Assembly (NCBI GenBank): GCA_009783135.1
Contig: WRHS01000002.1
Coordinates: 1-42,969, forward strand
Direction of reading: 5' to 3'
Source of the DNA: Dehalococcoidia bacterium
Lineage (GTDB): Bacteria; Chloroflexota; Dehalococcoidia; Dehalococcoidales; UBA1222
DNA: 42,969 nucleotides
A program made the position numbers and the translations under genes. Under the pieces are notes generated by a model. The model saw only the letters and a list, made by a program, of their open reading frames with translations. It was not told the origin of the DNA and did not search any database. Below are positions 14,871-23,424 of the stretch, piece by piece. Positions within the stretch are counted from its first letter, which is position 1; each line of letters starts with the position of its first letter.

Positions 14871-15062
14871 GTGATAGTTGATTTCCACATAGACGATATC
14901 GTGCGTCTCAAAAAGGCGCATCCTTGCGGCAGTTTTGAGTGGCAGGTAACACGGCTGGGGGCCGATATCGGACTTAAATGCCACGGGTGCGGGCACTACA
15001 TGCTTATGGTGCGCTCTCAACTGGAACGTCGCATGAAAGGCGCTCCTCAAAGGAATGTCTAG
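14871..15062 (+). CDS. DUF951 family protein
   Basis: A 63-residue protein matching DUF951 along its length: DIVRLKKAHPCGSFEWQVTRLGADIGLKCHGCGHYMLMVRSQLERR. The conserved HPCG, GAD and CxGCG positions are all present. The fold is a small beta-barrel that probably binds nucleic acid; the function is not established. It starts with GTG 14871 behind AAAGGGG and is probably cotranscribed with pyrF. It converges on relA/spoT with a 25-bp gap. Confidence 0.88.
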   Translation: MIVDFHIDDIVRLKKAHPCGSFEWQVTRLGADIGLKCHGCGHYMLMVRSQLERRMKGAPQRNV

Positions 15063-15087
15063 TTTCAGTTTTTGGCTTTGAGCCTTA

Positions 15088-17232
15088 TCACACACGCACC
15101 ACGCTGGTAACGCCCAATACTGTCTCAATGCGACTCATAATGAGCGAAAGCTGAGGCAATCCACTGGTTTCCACGTCAAAGAAAAGCAAAGTCGTATGGT
15201 TTTTATGCTCGTTGACGCTCATATTGGAAATATTAACCTTTTCCTCTGCAAGCAACGTTGAAATATCGCGCACCAGTCCCACGCGATCCCATGCCTCTAT
15301 TTGTATCTTTGCCGGATAGCGCGTAACCGTCTGTCCCCATTCCACGCTAACAAAGCGTTCTTTCTCATCCTCGCGCGCTACGTTATAGCAATCCTGTCGA
15401 TGGATAGTTATGCCACGATTACGTGTGACATAACCAACAATCAAATCACCCAACACCGGACTGCAACACTTAGCCAGATTGGTCAGCAAGTCACCTGTAC
15501 CAAGTACCTGAATCCCACCGGTTGAAGAACGTGTAATCGATGTTTCCACTACCACCGGTTTGGGTTGCTCCTGCGCCGCCAGCTTAACAGCAATGGTCTG
15601 TGTGTTTATGTCACCGCATCCAATAGCAGCGAATAGGTCATCAACATTATCATACTTGAAAAGGCGGGCAATTTTGTCGCGGTCGCTTGTATCAAGACCA
15701 AGGTGTTTCAATTCCTTATCCAGCATTTCACGCCCTAGATCAATGTTCTCATTGCGAGCCTGTTTCTTAAACCACTGGCGGATTTTTTCGCGGGCATGCG
15801 AGCTTTTGACATAACCCAAATTGGGACTCATCCAGTCACGGCTAGGGCCCTTATCCTTTTTAGAAACAACTATTTCCACTACATTGCCATTGGAGAGGCG
15901 GTAATCCAGCGGCACCATGCGTCCATTGACCTTAGCACCGGCACAGCGGTTACCCAAATCGGTATGTATGCGATAGGCAAAATCCACCGGCGTGGAGCCC
16001 TTGGGAAGATCTTTGATCTCACCTTTAGGAGTAAAAATAAACACCTGATCGTTAAAAATATCTGTCTTGACCGATTCCAAGAACTCCTCGGCCCCGGCCA
16101 TCTCCCGATGCCAGTCAACCAGCTGTCGCAGCCAACCGATACGCTCCTCGGCTGCAATATCCCTACCGTCCTCCTTATAACGCCAATGGGCCGCCACGCC
16201 GAACTCAGCCACATGGTGCATATCACGAGTGCGTATTTGTATTTCAAGCGGAGTAGTCCCTTTGAACAATACTGCCGTATGCAATGATTGGTAACCATTA
16301 GGTTTTGGATTGGCGATATAGTCATCAAAGGCGCCGGGAATCGGGTGCCACATGTTATGCACGACACCCATTGTGTGATAGCATTCAGAAATAGTGTCTA
16401 CTAACACACGAACTGCTAAAAGATCGTAAATCTCATTAAACTGACGCCCTTGTGCCGCATAGCGCTCAATTTTCTGGGCAATGCTGTAAAGATGTTTAGG
16501 ACGACCTTTTATGTCAGCGTTTACGGCCAATCGCGAGACCTCGTTGCGTAATATCTGTATTACATCTACCACAATGTCTTCGCGCTCAACACGGCGACTG
16601 GCTACAAGTTTAGCAACCTGGCTATATTTGCGCGGCTCAAGATAATGAAAGGCCAAATCCTCCAGTTGCCATTTGATATCCCAAATACCTAATCGATGTG
16701 CCAGCGGGGCGTATATTTCCAATGTTTCACGGGCAATTGCCTGCTGTCGATCGGGCGGCATAACAGCTAGCGTGCGCATGTTATGCAAACGATCTGCCAG
16801 TTTAATAAATACAACACGCAAATCCTCGGCCATTGCAACCAGCATTTTGCGCAGGTTTTCCGCTTGCTGTTCACGCACTGAGGGGCGGTGTTGCAACTCA
16901 TCCAGTATGGGAAGCGCCAGCTTTGATAGTTTTGTGACGCCGTCTACCAGCCTCGCAACATCCGGACCGAATTCTTCCTCTATCTGTTTAAGAGTAATAC
17001 CACAGTCCTCGGTAACATCATGCAGCAGAGCGGCAGCTAACGTGGTGGCATCCATTTGCTGATCTGCCAGCGTCAACGCCACTTGGAACGGATGTTCCAA
17101 GTACGGCTCGCCCGACATGCGCAACTGACCGGCATGAGCAGCAGCAGCATAGTCAAAAGCCGCTGATACAAGTGTCAGTTTCTCAGAAGGAAGGTATTTT
17201 GCTGCTCTTTCCAGCAGTTCTTCAGCCGTCAT
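15088..17232 (-). CDS. relA: Bifunctional RelA/SpoT (p)ppGpp synthetase/hydrolase
   Basis: A 714-residue Rel protein of the stringent response. The HD hydrolase domain has LLHDVTEDCG and IKLADRLHNMRTL with the catalytic HDxxED intact, so hydrolase activity is expected. The synthetase domain (about 230-345) has GRPKHLYSIAQKI, FNEIYDLLAVRVLVD and the substrate motif NPKPNGYQSLHTAVLF. TGS (IFTPKGEIKDLPKGSTPVDFA), a zinc-finger region (AKCCSPVLGD, with a nearby histidine and cysteine) and a C-terminal ACT domain follow. Only one Rel-type gene is seen here. ATG 17232 follows GGGG by 8 nt; the frame extends to a TTG at 17250. A promoter lies at 17276. Confidence 0.95.
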   Translation of the reverse strand: MTAEELLERAAKYLPSEKLTLVSAAFDYAAAAHAGQLRMSGEPYLEHPFQVALTLADQQMDATTLAAALLHDVTEDCGITLKQIEEEFGPDVARLVDGVTKLSKLALPILDELQHRPSVREQQAENLRKMLVAMAEDLRVVFIKLADRLHNMRTLAVMPPDRQQAIARETLEIYAPLAHRLGIWDIKWQLEDLAFHYLEPRKYSQVAKLVASRRVEREDIVVDVIQILRNEVSRLAVNADIKGRPKHLYSIAQKIERYAAQGRQFNEIYDLLAVRVLVDTISECYHTMGVVHNMWHPIPGAFDDYIANPKPNGYQSLHTAVLFKGTTPLEIQIRTRDMHHVAEFGVAAHWRYKEDGRDIAAEERIGWLRQLVDWHREMAGAEEFLESVKTDIFNDQVFIFTPKGEIKDLPKGSTPVDFAYRIHTDLGNRCAGAKVNGRMVPLDYRLSNGNVVEIVVSKKDKGPSRDWMSPNLGYVKSSHAREKIRQWFKKQARNENIDLGREMLDKELKHLGLDTSDRDKIARLFKYDNVDDLFAAIGCGDINTQTIAVKLAAQEQPKPVVVETSITRSSTGGIQVLGTGDLLTNLAKCCSPVLGDLIVGYVTRNRGITIHRQDCYNVAREDEKERFVSVEWGQTVTRYPAKIQIEAWDRVGLVRDISTLLAEEKVNISNMSVNEHKNHTTLLFFDVETSGLPQLSLIMSRIETVLGVTSVVRV

Positions 17233-17275
17233 TGTGACGCCCCATTTCAATGTGAGTAACTATTAACAATACATA

Positions 17276-17304
17276 AGTATAAATCAAGCGGAAAACGTTA
17301 GCAA
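17276..17304 (-). promoter_or_regulatory. Promoter for relA/spoT (TTGCTA-N17-TATACT)
   Basis: Minus-strand TTGCTA (17304-17299), a 17-nt spacer and TATACT (17281-17276). The predicted start near 17269 gives a leader of about 36 nt. Confidence 0.5.
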
Positions 17305-17382
17305 TGAAAGCCGTACACGGCTACAGTAGGTATGATTTTGGAAATGTGTTGTGCAATGGGGACGCCGCACAAAAACAGAAAG

Positions 17383-18714
17383 CTAGGATTCAGAGGACAG
17401 CTTTTTGCAGACGTCATCCACCTTGCGGCGCAGCATATATGAGTTCTCTACATCTTGGGAAACTTTTTCACAGGCATGGCTAACCGTCGAAGCATTGCGT
17501 CCGCCAAAAGCCATTCCAATATCGGAAAAGGAGCAGTTGCTTTGCTGGCGCATCACATACATAGCCACCTGCCGCGCCTGTGCAACTTCCTTACAGCGCC
17601 CGCGGCCCAACAAATCGTCAGCTGTCAGGTCGAATGTTTCTGCAACCAAGCCAATAATTCCCTGAGAACTACTGGGAACTTCCGGCAAGGCACGTGTGCC
17701 GGCCAAATCTTTCAGCGCCCTTGCCGCCAATTCCGGCGTAACATGAGTGTGCAACAACCGTGCATATGCAATTATGCGATTGAGGCTGCCTTCAAGTTCA
17801 CGAATACTCTTTCTTAGTTCCTGCGCTACCATATCCAGCACATCGGGCGACACATCAGCCTGTGCCTGTTGCGCCTTGGACTGCAATATTGCCAGCCGCG
17901 ATTCAAAGTCAGGAGGCTGAATATCCACAGCTAAGCCCCACTCAAAGCGACTGCGCAAGCGTTCCTGTAATAAGGGCATGCTCTTGGGCGGACGATCGCT
18001 GGTAATAACAATCTGCCTTCCGGCATTATGCAAATCGTTGAAAGTATGGAAAAAACTTTCCTCAGTTGCTTCCTTGCCGCCTATGAAATGGATATCATCC
18101 ACAATCAGTATATCCGCAGAGCGATACTTGGCGCGGAATTCCTCAGTACGCCGCTCGCGCAAGGCCGCCACAAACTCGTTGGTAAATTGCTCGCCGGAAA
18201 CATACACTGGACACAGATTATTTTCCAATGCTTTATGTCCAATAGATTGAACAAGATGTGTCTTACCCAAGCCAGGCGCGGAATAGATAAAGAGAGGATT
18301 ATAACTCTGCTCGGACGGACGCTCAGCTGCACTTAAAGCAGCAGCATGTGCCATACGGTTGCCGGTTCCAATTATGAAGTTATCAAAGGTGTACTTAGGG
18401 TTAAATCCATAGAGTGCTGAGTTATTACGGCGCACTTCACTTTTGCAATCAGGGGCAGTTTCCTGCGCCCACTTTATCTGAAAGCGCACATTCACTCCAC
18501 GATGCATCAAGCCAAGGAGAGTCTTTTCAATGAGGGAACGCTGGTTTTTCTCCAAATATTCGGAAACGAACGTGTTAGAAACTCCTATTAGGAATCTATC
18601 ACCATCGTATGCCAATCCCTCAGTCCCTTTGAAGAATGTTTTATAGTTGGATTTATTAACCTGCAACTGAAGCTCGCCAAGAGCGGCTTCCCAAATTTCT
18701 TTAGCTGAATTCAT
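17383..18714 (-). CDS. dnaA: Chromosomal replication initiator DnaA
   Basis: A 443-residue AAA+ initiator that binds DnaA boxes at oriC and opens the duplex. Domain I begins AKEIWEAALGELQLQVNKSN. Domain III starts NPKYTFDNFIIGTGNRMAHA with Walker A APGLGKTHL, Walker B ILIVDDIHFIGG and sensor 2. Domain IV carries RGRCKEVAQARQVAMYVMRQ and the DNA-recognition signature FGGRNASTVSHAC. ATG 18714 matches the family N-terminus and has GAGGAAG about 10 nt upstream. The frame happens to stay open for 68 more codons to 18918, but that part has no DnaA-like sequence. dnaN and recF are not adjacent, unlike the common dnaA-dnaN order. Confidence 0.96.
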   Translation of the reverse strand: MNSAKEIWEAALGELQLQVNKSNYKTFFKGTEGLAYDGDRFLIGVSNTFVSEYLEKNQRSLIEKTLLGLMHRGVNVRFQIKWAQETAPDCKSEVRRNNSALYGFNPKYTFDNFIIGTGNRMAHAAALSAAERPSEQSYNPLFIYSAPGLGKTHLVQSIGHKALENNLCPVYVSGEQFTNEFVAALRERRTEEFRAKYRSADILIVDDIHFIGGKEATEESFFHTFNDLHNAGRQIVITSDRPPKSMPLLQERLRSRFEWGLAVDIQPPDFESRLAILQSKAQQAQADVSPDVLDMVAQELRKSIRELEGSLNRIIAYARLLHTHVTPELAARALKDLAGTRALPEVPSSSQGIIGLVAETFDLTADDLLGRGRCKEVAQARQVAMYVMRQQSNCSFSDIGMAFGGRNASTVSHACEKVSQDVENSYMLRRKVDDVCKKLSSES

Positions 18715-19032
18715 ACGTTTAGGACTTCCTCTGCTACTACGCTCGCCAAACAAACATGCGGCATTACTCAAATATGCGCTGAAACCTGCTGCCGCGGCAA
18801 ACCACTGAACCCGAGCCAGTGGAATAAAAAGCTTGATAATGGTACCAGCGCCGCATATTTCCAGCAAGAGTTCTGTCGCAAGTTTGGCGGAAATTTGAGG
18901 GCCAATTAGGCCCACCAAACTCCCTCATGCTAGTCTTTTCGGCTCTTTTCGGCCGCTTTTCGCCTAAGCCGACATAAAGCAACCGCTACCGATACTAATT
19001 TTACATGATGCTACGGTTATGTTCAGCTTGTC
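18715..19032. other. Divergent dnaA-fmt intergenic region
   Basis: About 320 bp between dnaA and the fmt promoter. It holds three CGAAAAG iterons (18935-18964) and a short inverted repeat GGGCC/GGCCC at about 18900-18914. I find no TTATCCACA-type DnaA box and no clear dnaA promoter. Confidence 0.5.
18935..18964 (-). repeat. Three CGAAAAG iterons upstream of dnaA
   Basis: On the plus strand CTTTTCGG, CTTTTCGG and CTTTTCGC begin at 18935, 18945 and 18956, i.e. every 10-11 bp on one face of the helix. On the dnaA coding strand they read CGAAAAG. The phasing suggests cooperative protein binding. They are about 220 bp upstream of the dnaA ATG and 70 bp upstream of the fmt promoter. Confidence 0.55.
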
Positions 19033-19061
19033 TTGTGAGAGTATTTTATTCGTGTTAGAAT
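19033..19061 (+). promoter_or_regulatory. Promoter for fmt (TTGTGA-N17-TAGAAT)
   Basis: TTGTGA at 19033-19038, a 17-nt spacer and TAGAAT at 19056-19061. The predicted start near 19068 leaves about 14 nt, containing AGGGAG, before ATG 19082. Confidence 0.6.
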
Positions 19062-19081
19062 GGCGTCAAAGGGAGAAATAC

Positions 19082-20011
19082 ATGCGTATAGTCTTCATGG
19101 GAACACCGGCTTTTGCCGTGCCTGTTTTGCGCCAACTGGTATTAAATAACTATGAGTTGACAGCAGTCTACACCAAACAAGACAAGCTGGCAGGCAGAGG
19201 GCAGAAAATATGTTTTTCAGCTGTGAAAAGCGTCTCCTTGGAACTTGGTCTGAAAGTTTTGCAGCCGGTCAGCCTCAAAAACGCAGGGACTCAAGCCGAG
19301 TTGTCGGCGATTGCGCCAGATCTGATTATAGTCGCAGCTTTTGGACAAATCTTGCCCAAGGAAGTGCTGCAGTTACCACGCTATGGCTGTATCAATATAC
19401 ACCCGTCACTGCTCCCACGCCATCGCGGTACCAACCCCATAGCCTCCTCCATACTCTGCGGCGACAAGTGGGGTGGGGTGAGTCTAATGCAGATGGACGA
19501 AGGGCTTGATACCGGTCCGGTTCTCGCACAAACACAAGTGCTGATTCGCGACGATGACACCTCCGACACGCTTTCTGAAAAACTATCTCTTATGTCCGCA
19601 CAAATGCTTATTGATATGATTCCGCGCTTGAGCAAAGGCACAATAGTCCCAAACCCGCAGAACAACTCTCAAGCCACCTATTTCAAGCCAATGACAAAAG
19701 AATCCGGGGAAATAAACTGGGCTTTTCCAGCTGTCGATATTTGGCGCCAAGTACGCGCCTGTCAGCCATGGCCCGGCGCTTTTACACGCTTCAACGGCAG
19801 GATAATAAAGATTTTGGAAGCCTTTCCTTGCGAAACTGAATGCGCTGCCGCGCCAGGCGCTGTAATACCATTGGGAAAGAGTTGTGTCATAAGCACTGGT
19901 CACGGCATGCTGGAATTGCGCAGGGTCCAAATTGAAGGCAAGCAGTCCATGTCTATTTTCGACTTTCTCAACGGGCAGTCTTCTTTTATCGGCGCAACAT
20001 TACCATGCTAG
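19082..20011 (+). CDS. fmt: Methionyl-tRNA formyltransferase
   Basis: A 309-residue enzyme that formylates initiator Met-tRNA using 10-formyltetrahydrofolate. The N-terminal Rossmann-like domain starts MRIVFMGTPAFAVPVL. The active-site segment reads INIHPSLLPRHRGTNPI (Asn and His of the catalytic triad), and the third residue is the Asp of MQMDEGLDTGPVL. The C-terminal OB-fold domain (about 205-309) has FNGRIIKILEAF. ATG 19082 has AGGGAG 7 nt upstream. An in-frame ATG at 19019 precedes the promoter and is not the start. Its stop codon shares a CTAG with the stop of convergent rnhA. Confidence 0.94.
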   Translation: MRIVFMGTPAFAVPVLRQLVLNNYELTAVYTKQDKLAGRGQKICFSAVKSVSLELGLKVLQPVSLKNAGTQAELSAIAPDLIIVAAFGQILPKEVLQLPRYGCINIHPSLLPRHRGTNPIASSILCGDKWGGVSLMQMDEGLDTGPVLAQTQVLIRDDDTSDTLSEKLSLMSAQMLIDMIPRLSKGTIVPNPQNNSQATYFKPMTKESGEINWAFPAVDIWRQVRACQPWPGAFTRFNGRIIKILEAFPCETECAAAPGAVIPLGKSCVISTGHGMLELRRVQIEGKQSMSIFDFLNGQSSFIGATLPC

Positions 20012-20493
20012 CGTCTCAAAATTTGCGATTCATAGACAGTATCCGCAGGCATATCAGAACGTTGTGCTGCCTCATTAGCCAAGCGATCGCAACGCTCGTT
20101 CTCAACGTGGTTATTATGGCCTCTCACCCAGCGAAACTCCACCTCATGTTTTTGACTTAATTTCAGCAATCGTTCCCACAGATCAGGATTTAGTGCTTGT
20201 TCTTTTTTATTACGCATCCAGCCGTTTGCCTGCCACTTATATACCCAGCCTTCTGTCATAGCGCGCACCAGATATTGCGAATCACTGAAAATAAAAACCC
20301 TGCAACGCTCTCTCAAAAGTTCCAGCCCGGCTATGGCAGCCATTATCTCCATGCGGTTATTAGTGGTAAGACGAAAACCTCCGCATTTTTCAATACGAGT
20401 GCCACTTATTTCAATTATGGCTCCGTAGCCCCCAGGGCCGGGATTGCCCAAACAAGCACCATCTGTATATATCATTACGTCAGGTATGGCCAT
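20008..20493 (-). CDS. rnhA: Ribonuclease HI
   Basis: A 161-residue endonuclease cutting RNA in RNA-DNA hybrids. All four catalytic acids are seen: Asp11 in IYTDGACLGNPGPGGYG, Glu in NNRMEIMAAIAGLELL, Asp in FSDSQYL and Asp in ENERCDRLANEAA, plus the loop histidine in RWVRGHNNHVENE. The basic handle KWQANGWMRNKK is present, as in E. coli RNase HI. ATG 20493 has GAGG 9 nt upstream. It probably follows hisS in one transcript (98-nt gap) and overlaps the 3' end of fmt by 4 nt. Confidence 0.95.
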   Translation of the reverse strand: MAIPDVMIYTDGACLGNPGPGGYGAIIEISGTRIEKCGGFRLTTNNRMEIMAAIAGLELLRERCRVFIFSDSQYLVRAMTEGWVYKWQANGWMRNKKEQALNPDLWERLLKLSQKHEVEFRWVRGHNNHVENERCDRLANEAAQRSDMPADTVYESQILRR

Positions 20494-20591
20494 TCAAAAT
20501 AACCTCAAAAGAATCTTTTCCTTAAGGGGCATAGTGGTATTATTCTATGCTGAAGCCTTCGCAACTGATAAATTGATTTGGCAAAAGCGCA

Positions 20592-21848
20592 TCAGTTTCC
20601 TTGCTGTAACTTCTTAGCCAATTTCCCATGTGGCACCTGTTCTTGTTGTGCATTACTAAGGTCGCGCAGAGTTACAACACCTTGCGCGACCTCTTCTTCG
20701 CCAATTATGACAACATACCGGCAGCCAGCACCATCCGCCTGCCTTAGTTGAGCCTTTAGGCTGCGAGGTGTATATGTCACCACTGTAGCGATACCATCCA
20801 GGCGTAGTTCGCCAGCAACTTCAACAGCCTTGCGGCGCGCCACTTCACCAAGCCATGCCACAAAAACCATTGGTTTCACAGGCTCTGGGATAACAATGCC
20901 CTGCTTTTTAAGATTGAGGATTATACGCTCAATGCCAGTGGCAAATCCGACTGCAGCAGTAGGCTTAGCACCCAACTCTTCCATAAGTCCATCGTAGCGT
21001 CCGCCACCAGCGATAGTGCTTTGTCCGCGTTCTTCCTGAGGCTGTATCTCAAAAACAGTCTTGGTGTAATAATCCAAACCACGTACCATGCCGGAGTTTA
21101 TCTCAAACGGTAACTGAAGCGTTGAAAGGTGAGCTTTCAATTGCTCAAAATGCTCAGAGCATTCTTGGCATAAATAATCTACGCTACGCGGCGCTCCTGC
21201 TGTCAAGGGTTGACAGGTAGGCTTTTTGCAATCCAGTAGACGCAGAATATTCTTTTCTGACCTCACCTTACAATCGCCGCACAATCCCTCTTTATGTCCA
21301 GCATAATACTCCCTCAATCTAGACAAGTAGGCAGGGCGGCAGTCGGGACATCCTATGCTGTTAATCTGCAAAGTAAGATTCTTTAATCCAAGTGAGGCGA
21401 AAAAGCGCCAAGCCATATCAATCAACTCAGCATCCGACATAGCATCGCCATCGCCGATGGCCTCAAAACCAAATTGGTGATGCTGGCGGTAGCGCCCCGC
21501 CTGCGGCCGTTCATAACGAAAGATTGGTGCTTGGTAAAATAGTTTGACAGGCTGCGGACAAGATGCCATGCCATGTTCAATATAGGCACGGCACACAGAG
21601 GCAGTTCCCTCAGGACGCAGTGTCATCTGCCCTCCGCTACGATCTGTGAAAGTGTACATTTCTTTTTCTACAATATCGGTATCTACACCCACAGTACGTA
21701 CAAACAGTCCCGCATCCTCGAAAAGCGGGGTATCAATACGCTCATATCCATAAAGCCGAACTATTTCATCAGCTCTTTCTCTCAGAAAATTCCAGTATGG
21801 TTGGTCTTCCGGCAGTATGTCATGTGTGCCATATGGTGCTTGAAACAC
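20592..21848 (-). CDS. hisS: Histidyl-tRNA synthetase
   Basis: A 418-residue class II aminoacyl-tRNA synthetase. Motif 2 is FRYERPQAGRYRQHHQFGFE. The histidine-binding loops are TLRPEGTASVCRAYIE and VRGLDYYTKTVFEI. Motif 3 is AVGFATGIERIIL. The C-terminal anticodon-binding domain spans about residues 325-418. A cysteine-containing insertion (CGDCKVRSEKN, LCQECSEHF) lies in the middle, as in many bacterial HisS. The gene begins ATG 21848 behind AGGAGA and runs away from the 0.3-kb AT-rich gap that may be the origin. Confidence 0.96.
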   Translation of the reverse strand: MFQAPYGTHDILPEDQPYWNFLRERADEIVRLYGYERIDTPLFEDAGLFVRTVGVDTDIVEKEMYTFTDRSGGQMTLRPEGTASVCRAYIEHGMASCPQPVKLFYQAPIFRYERPQAGRYRQHHQFGFEAIGDGDAMSDAELIDMAWRFFASLGLKNLTLQINSIGCPDCRPAYLSRLREYYAGHKEGLCGDCKVRSEKNILRLLDCKKPTCQPLTAGAPRSVDYLCQECSEHFEQLKAHLSTLQLPFEINSGMVRGLDYYTKTVFEIQPQEERGQSTIAGGGRYDGLMEELGAKPTAAVGFATGIERIILNLKKQGIVIPEPVKPMVFVAWLGEVARRKAVEVAGELRLDGIATVVTYTPRSLKAQLRQADGAGCRYVVIIGEEEVAQGVVTLRDLSNAQQEQVPHGKLAKKLQQGN

Positions 21849-22160
21849 GTCTTTTCTCCTGTCTAATTAAGGCAAGGATAGCGCAAATATCCAAAGGATG
21901 TAAAGATTTCTTTGATATTGTATTTTACAGGTTTTGCATAACTATCTTGTGTTTTTGATAACTGGCTCTTCTTTTTGCACAACTTATTTTTTCTCCACGC
22001 CTAATACGTCACTTTTTGATCCGTTTTGTGTAACTTACAACGCCTATACAGCCATCGTAAATATCATTGTGCTATTATTACAGTTGCTGTTATTTACTAC
22101 ATAACCTAAGTTCAAATATGTAATTAGATAATACTATTACAGCAAGGATGTTTGATAACT
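21849..22160. other. oriC: AT-rich divergent gap; candidate replication origin
   Basis: This 312-bp gap between divergent hisS and obgE is strongly AT-rich. It carries four related motifs of the form TTTTG-N3-AACT whose minus-strand 9-mers resemble the DnaA box TTATNCACA: TTATGCAAA (21941-21933), TTATCAAAA (21961-21953), TTGTGCAAA (21982-21974) and TTACACAAA (22033-22025). Spacings are 20, 21 and 51 bp, close to whole helical turns. A fifth weak match, TTCTCCACG, is on plus at 21991-21999. An AT-rich stretch (22060-22145) beside them could be the unwinding element. GC skew changes sign here. Exact TTATCCACA boxes are absent. Confidence 0.5.
21931..22036 (-). repeat. Four phased DnaA-box-like direct repeats
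   Basis: GTTTTGCATAACT (21931), GTTTTTGATAACT (21951), TTTTTGCACAACTT (21972) and GTTTTGTGTAACTT (22023) share TTTTGN3AACT in the same orientation. If not DnaA sites, they could be operators for obgE or hisS. Confidence 0.6.
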
Positions 22161-23420
22161 ATGCTAGATAGAGTGGAAATAAAAATAAAAGCTGGCGACG
22201 GCGGTGATGGAGCTGTTACATTTAGGCATGAAAAATTTGTGCCTTATGGTGGTCCTGATGGTGGTGATGGAGGTAAAGGAGGAGATGTTTTAGCTAAAGC
22301 AGACGCTAGTTTAAATACCTTGGCTTTTTTCCACAATGGAAAATTGTATAAAGCAGAGAATGCTGGATGTGGGCAGCGCCAGAAAAAACATGGCAGAAAC
22401 GGGGATGATTTGTTATTAGCAGTTCCTGTTGGAACAATGGTGCAGACATATGATGACGATGGAAATCTAGTGATATTGTCTGATTTAACTGCTGACCAGC
22501 AGTGTGCGGTTATTGCAAATGGAGGAAAAGGTGGGTTGGGAAACTCACATTTTGCATCTGCTGCCAATCAGGCACCGCGTCTGGCTGAAAAGGGTGCTGT
22601 AGGAGAGAAAAAGGATATTGTATTGGAGTTATGCCTGCTGGCGGACGTAGGAATTATTGGTTATCCTAACGTTGGTAAATCATCTCTCTTGAATGCGGCG
22701 ACAGCTGCTAATCCCAAAATTGCTAATTACGCCTTTACTACGCTTGAGCCTATGCTTGGTGTGGTGCAAACAACCAAACAACGCTTTGTTATCTGTGAAA
22801 TTCCGGGCTTGATTGAGGGCGCACACTTGGGAAAGGGTCTTGGACATGACTTTTTACGGCACGCAGTGCGTACCCGTGTGCTGGTACACTTACTGGATGG
22901 AGCCTCTCCATCTCCGGTAGACGATATGATTGCTGTCAATAATGAAATATCACTATTTGATGCATCACTATCGCGTAAACCTCAAATAGTGGCTATCAAC
23001 AAAACAGATATACCAGATGTCCACGCGCGTAAGGCAGAACTGCGTAAGGTGTTCAAAAATGCAGGTATTAGGATACACTTTATTTCTGCAGCAACTGGTG
23101 ATGGTATTAAGGAATTAATGGAAGAGGTGCTGGAATTGTTGCGGCAGCATCCGCTACCCGAGTTACCAAAAGAGGAAATGGTTGAGTTGTATCCGCGCGG
23201 TATGACACTTGGGCTCAGTGCCGAGGAGGCTGATGGTTATTTCATTATCCATTCACCAGGTCTTGAGCGTATGGTTGCCGGTAGTGATATTCGTAACCCC
23301 GAAGTACGCCGACAGATAGGCAGGCGTATCAGTAGTCCCCGCCTGCGTCATGTGATAGAACGTGCTGGCATCAAAGCCGGAGATAAAATTCGTATTGGCG
23401 TTTTTGAATGGACATGGTAA
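22161..23420 (+). CDS. obgE: GTPase Obg
   Basis: A 420-residue Obg/CgtA GTPase involved in late 50S assembly and stress control. The glycine-rich Obg fold is clear (KAGDGGDGAVTFRHEKFVPYG, GGPDGGDGGKGGDV). The G domain has G1 GYPNVGKSSL, the switch motif NYAFTTLEPMLG, G3 EIPGLIEGAHLGKGLGHDFL and G4 NKTD. A C-terminal OCT domain (about 340-420) is present. ATG 22161 fits the family start; AAGGA is 12 nt upstream, and an in-frame TTG at 22152 lies closer to it. Third positions are richer in A and T than in most genes of the window. Confidence 0.95.
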   Translation: MLDRVEIKIKAGDGGDGAVTFRHEKFVPYGGPDGGDGGKGGDVLAKADASLNTLAFFHNGKLYKAENAGCGQRQKKHGRNGDDLLLAVPVGTMVQTYDDDGNLVILSDLTADQQCAVIANGGKGGLGNSHFASAANQAPRLAEKGAVGEKKDIVLELCLLADVGIIGYPNVGKSSLLNAATAANPKIANYAFTTLEPMLGVVQTTKQRFVICEIPGLIEGAHLGKGLGHDFLRHAVRTRVLVHLLDGASPSPVDDMIAVNNEISLFDASLSRKPQIVAINKTDIPDVHARKAELRKVFKNAGIRIHFISAATGDGIKELMEEVLELLRQHPLPELPKEEMVELYPRGMTLGLSAEEADGYFIIHSPGLERMVAGSDIRNPEVRRQIGRRISSPRLRHVIERAGIKAGDKIRIGVFEWTW

Positions 23421-23424
23421 AGCC

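Noticed and set aside
18715..18918. 68 additional in-frame codons upstream of dnaA, giving a 511-residue DnaA
   Set aside because: The added sequence does not resemble any DnaA N-terminus; domain I begins right after ATG 18714, which has a Shine-Dalgarno.
22148..22171. 7-codon ORF overlapping the obgE start
   Set aside because: It is too short, and the AAGGA it would use overlaps its own start codon.
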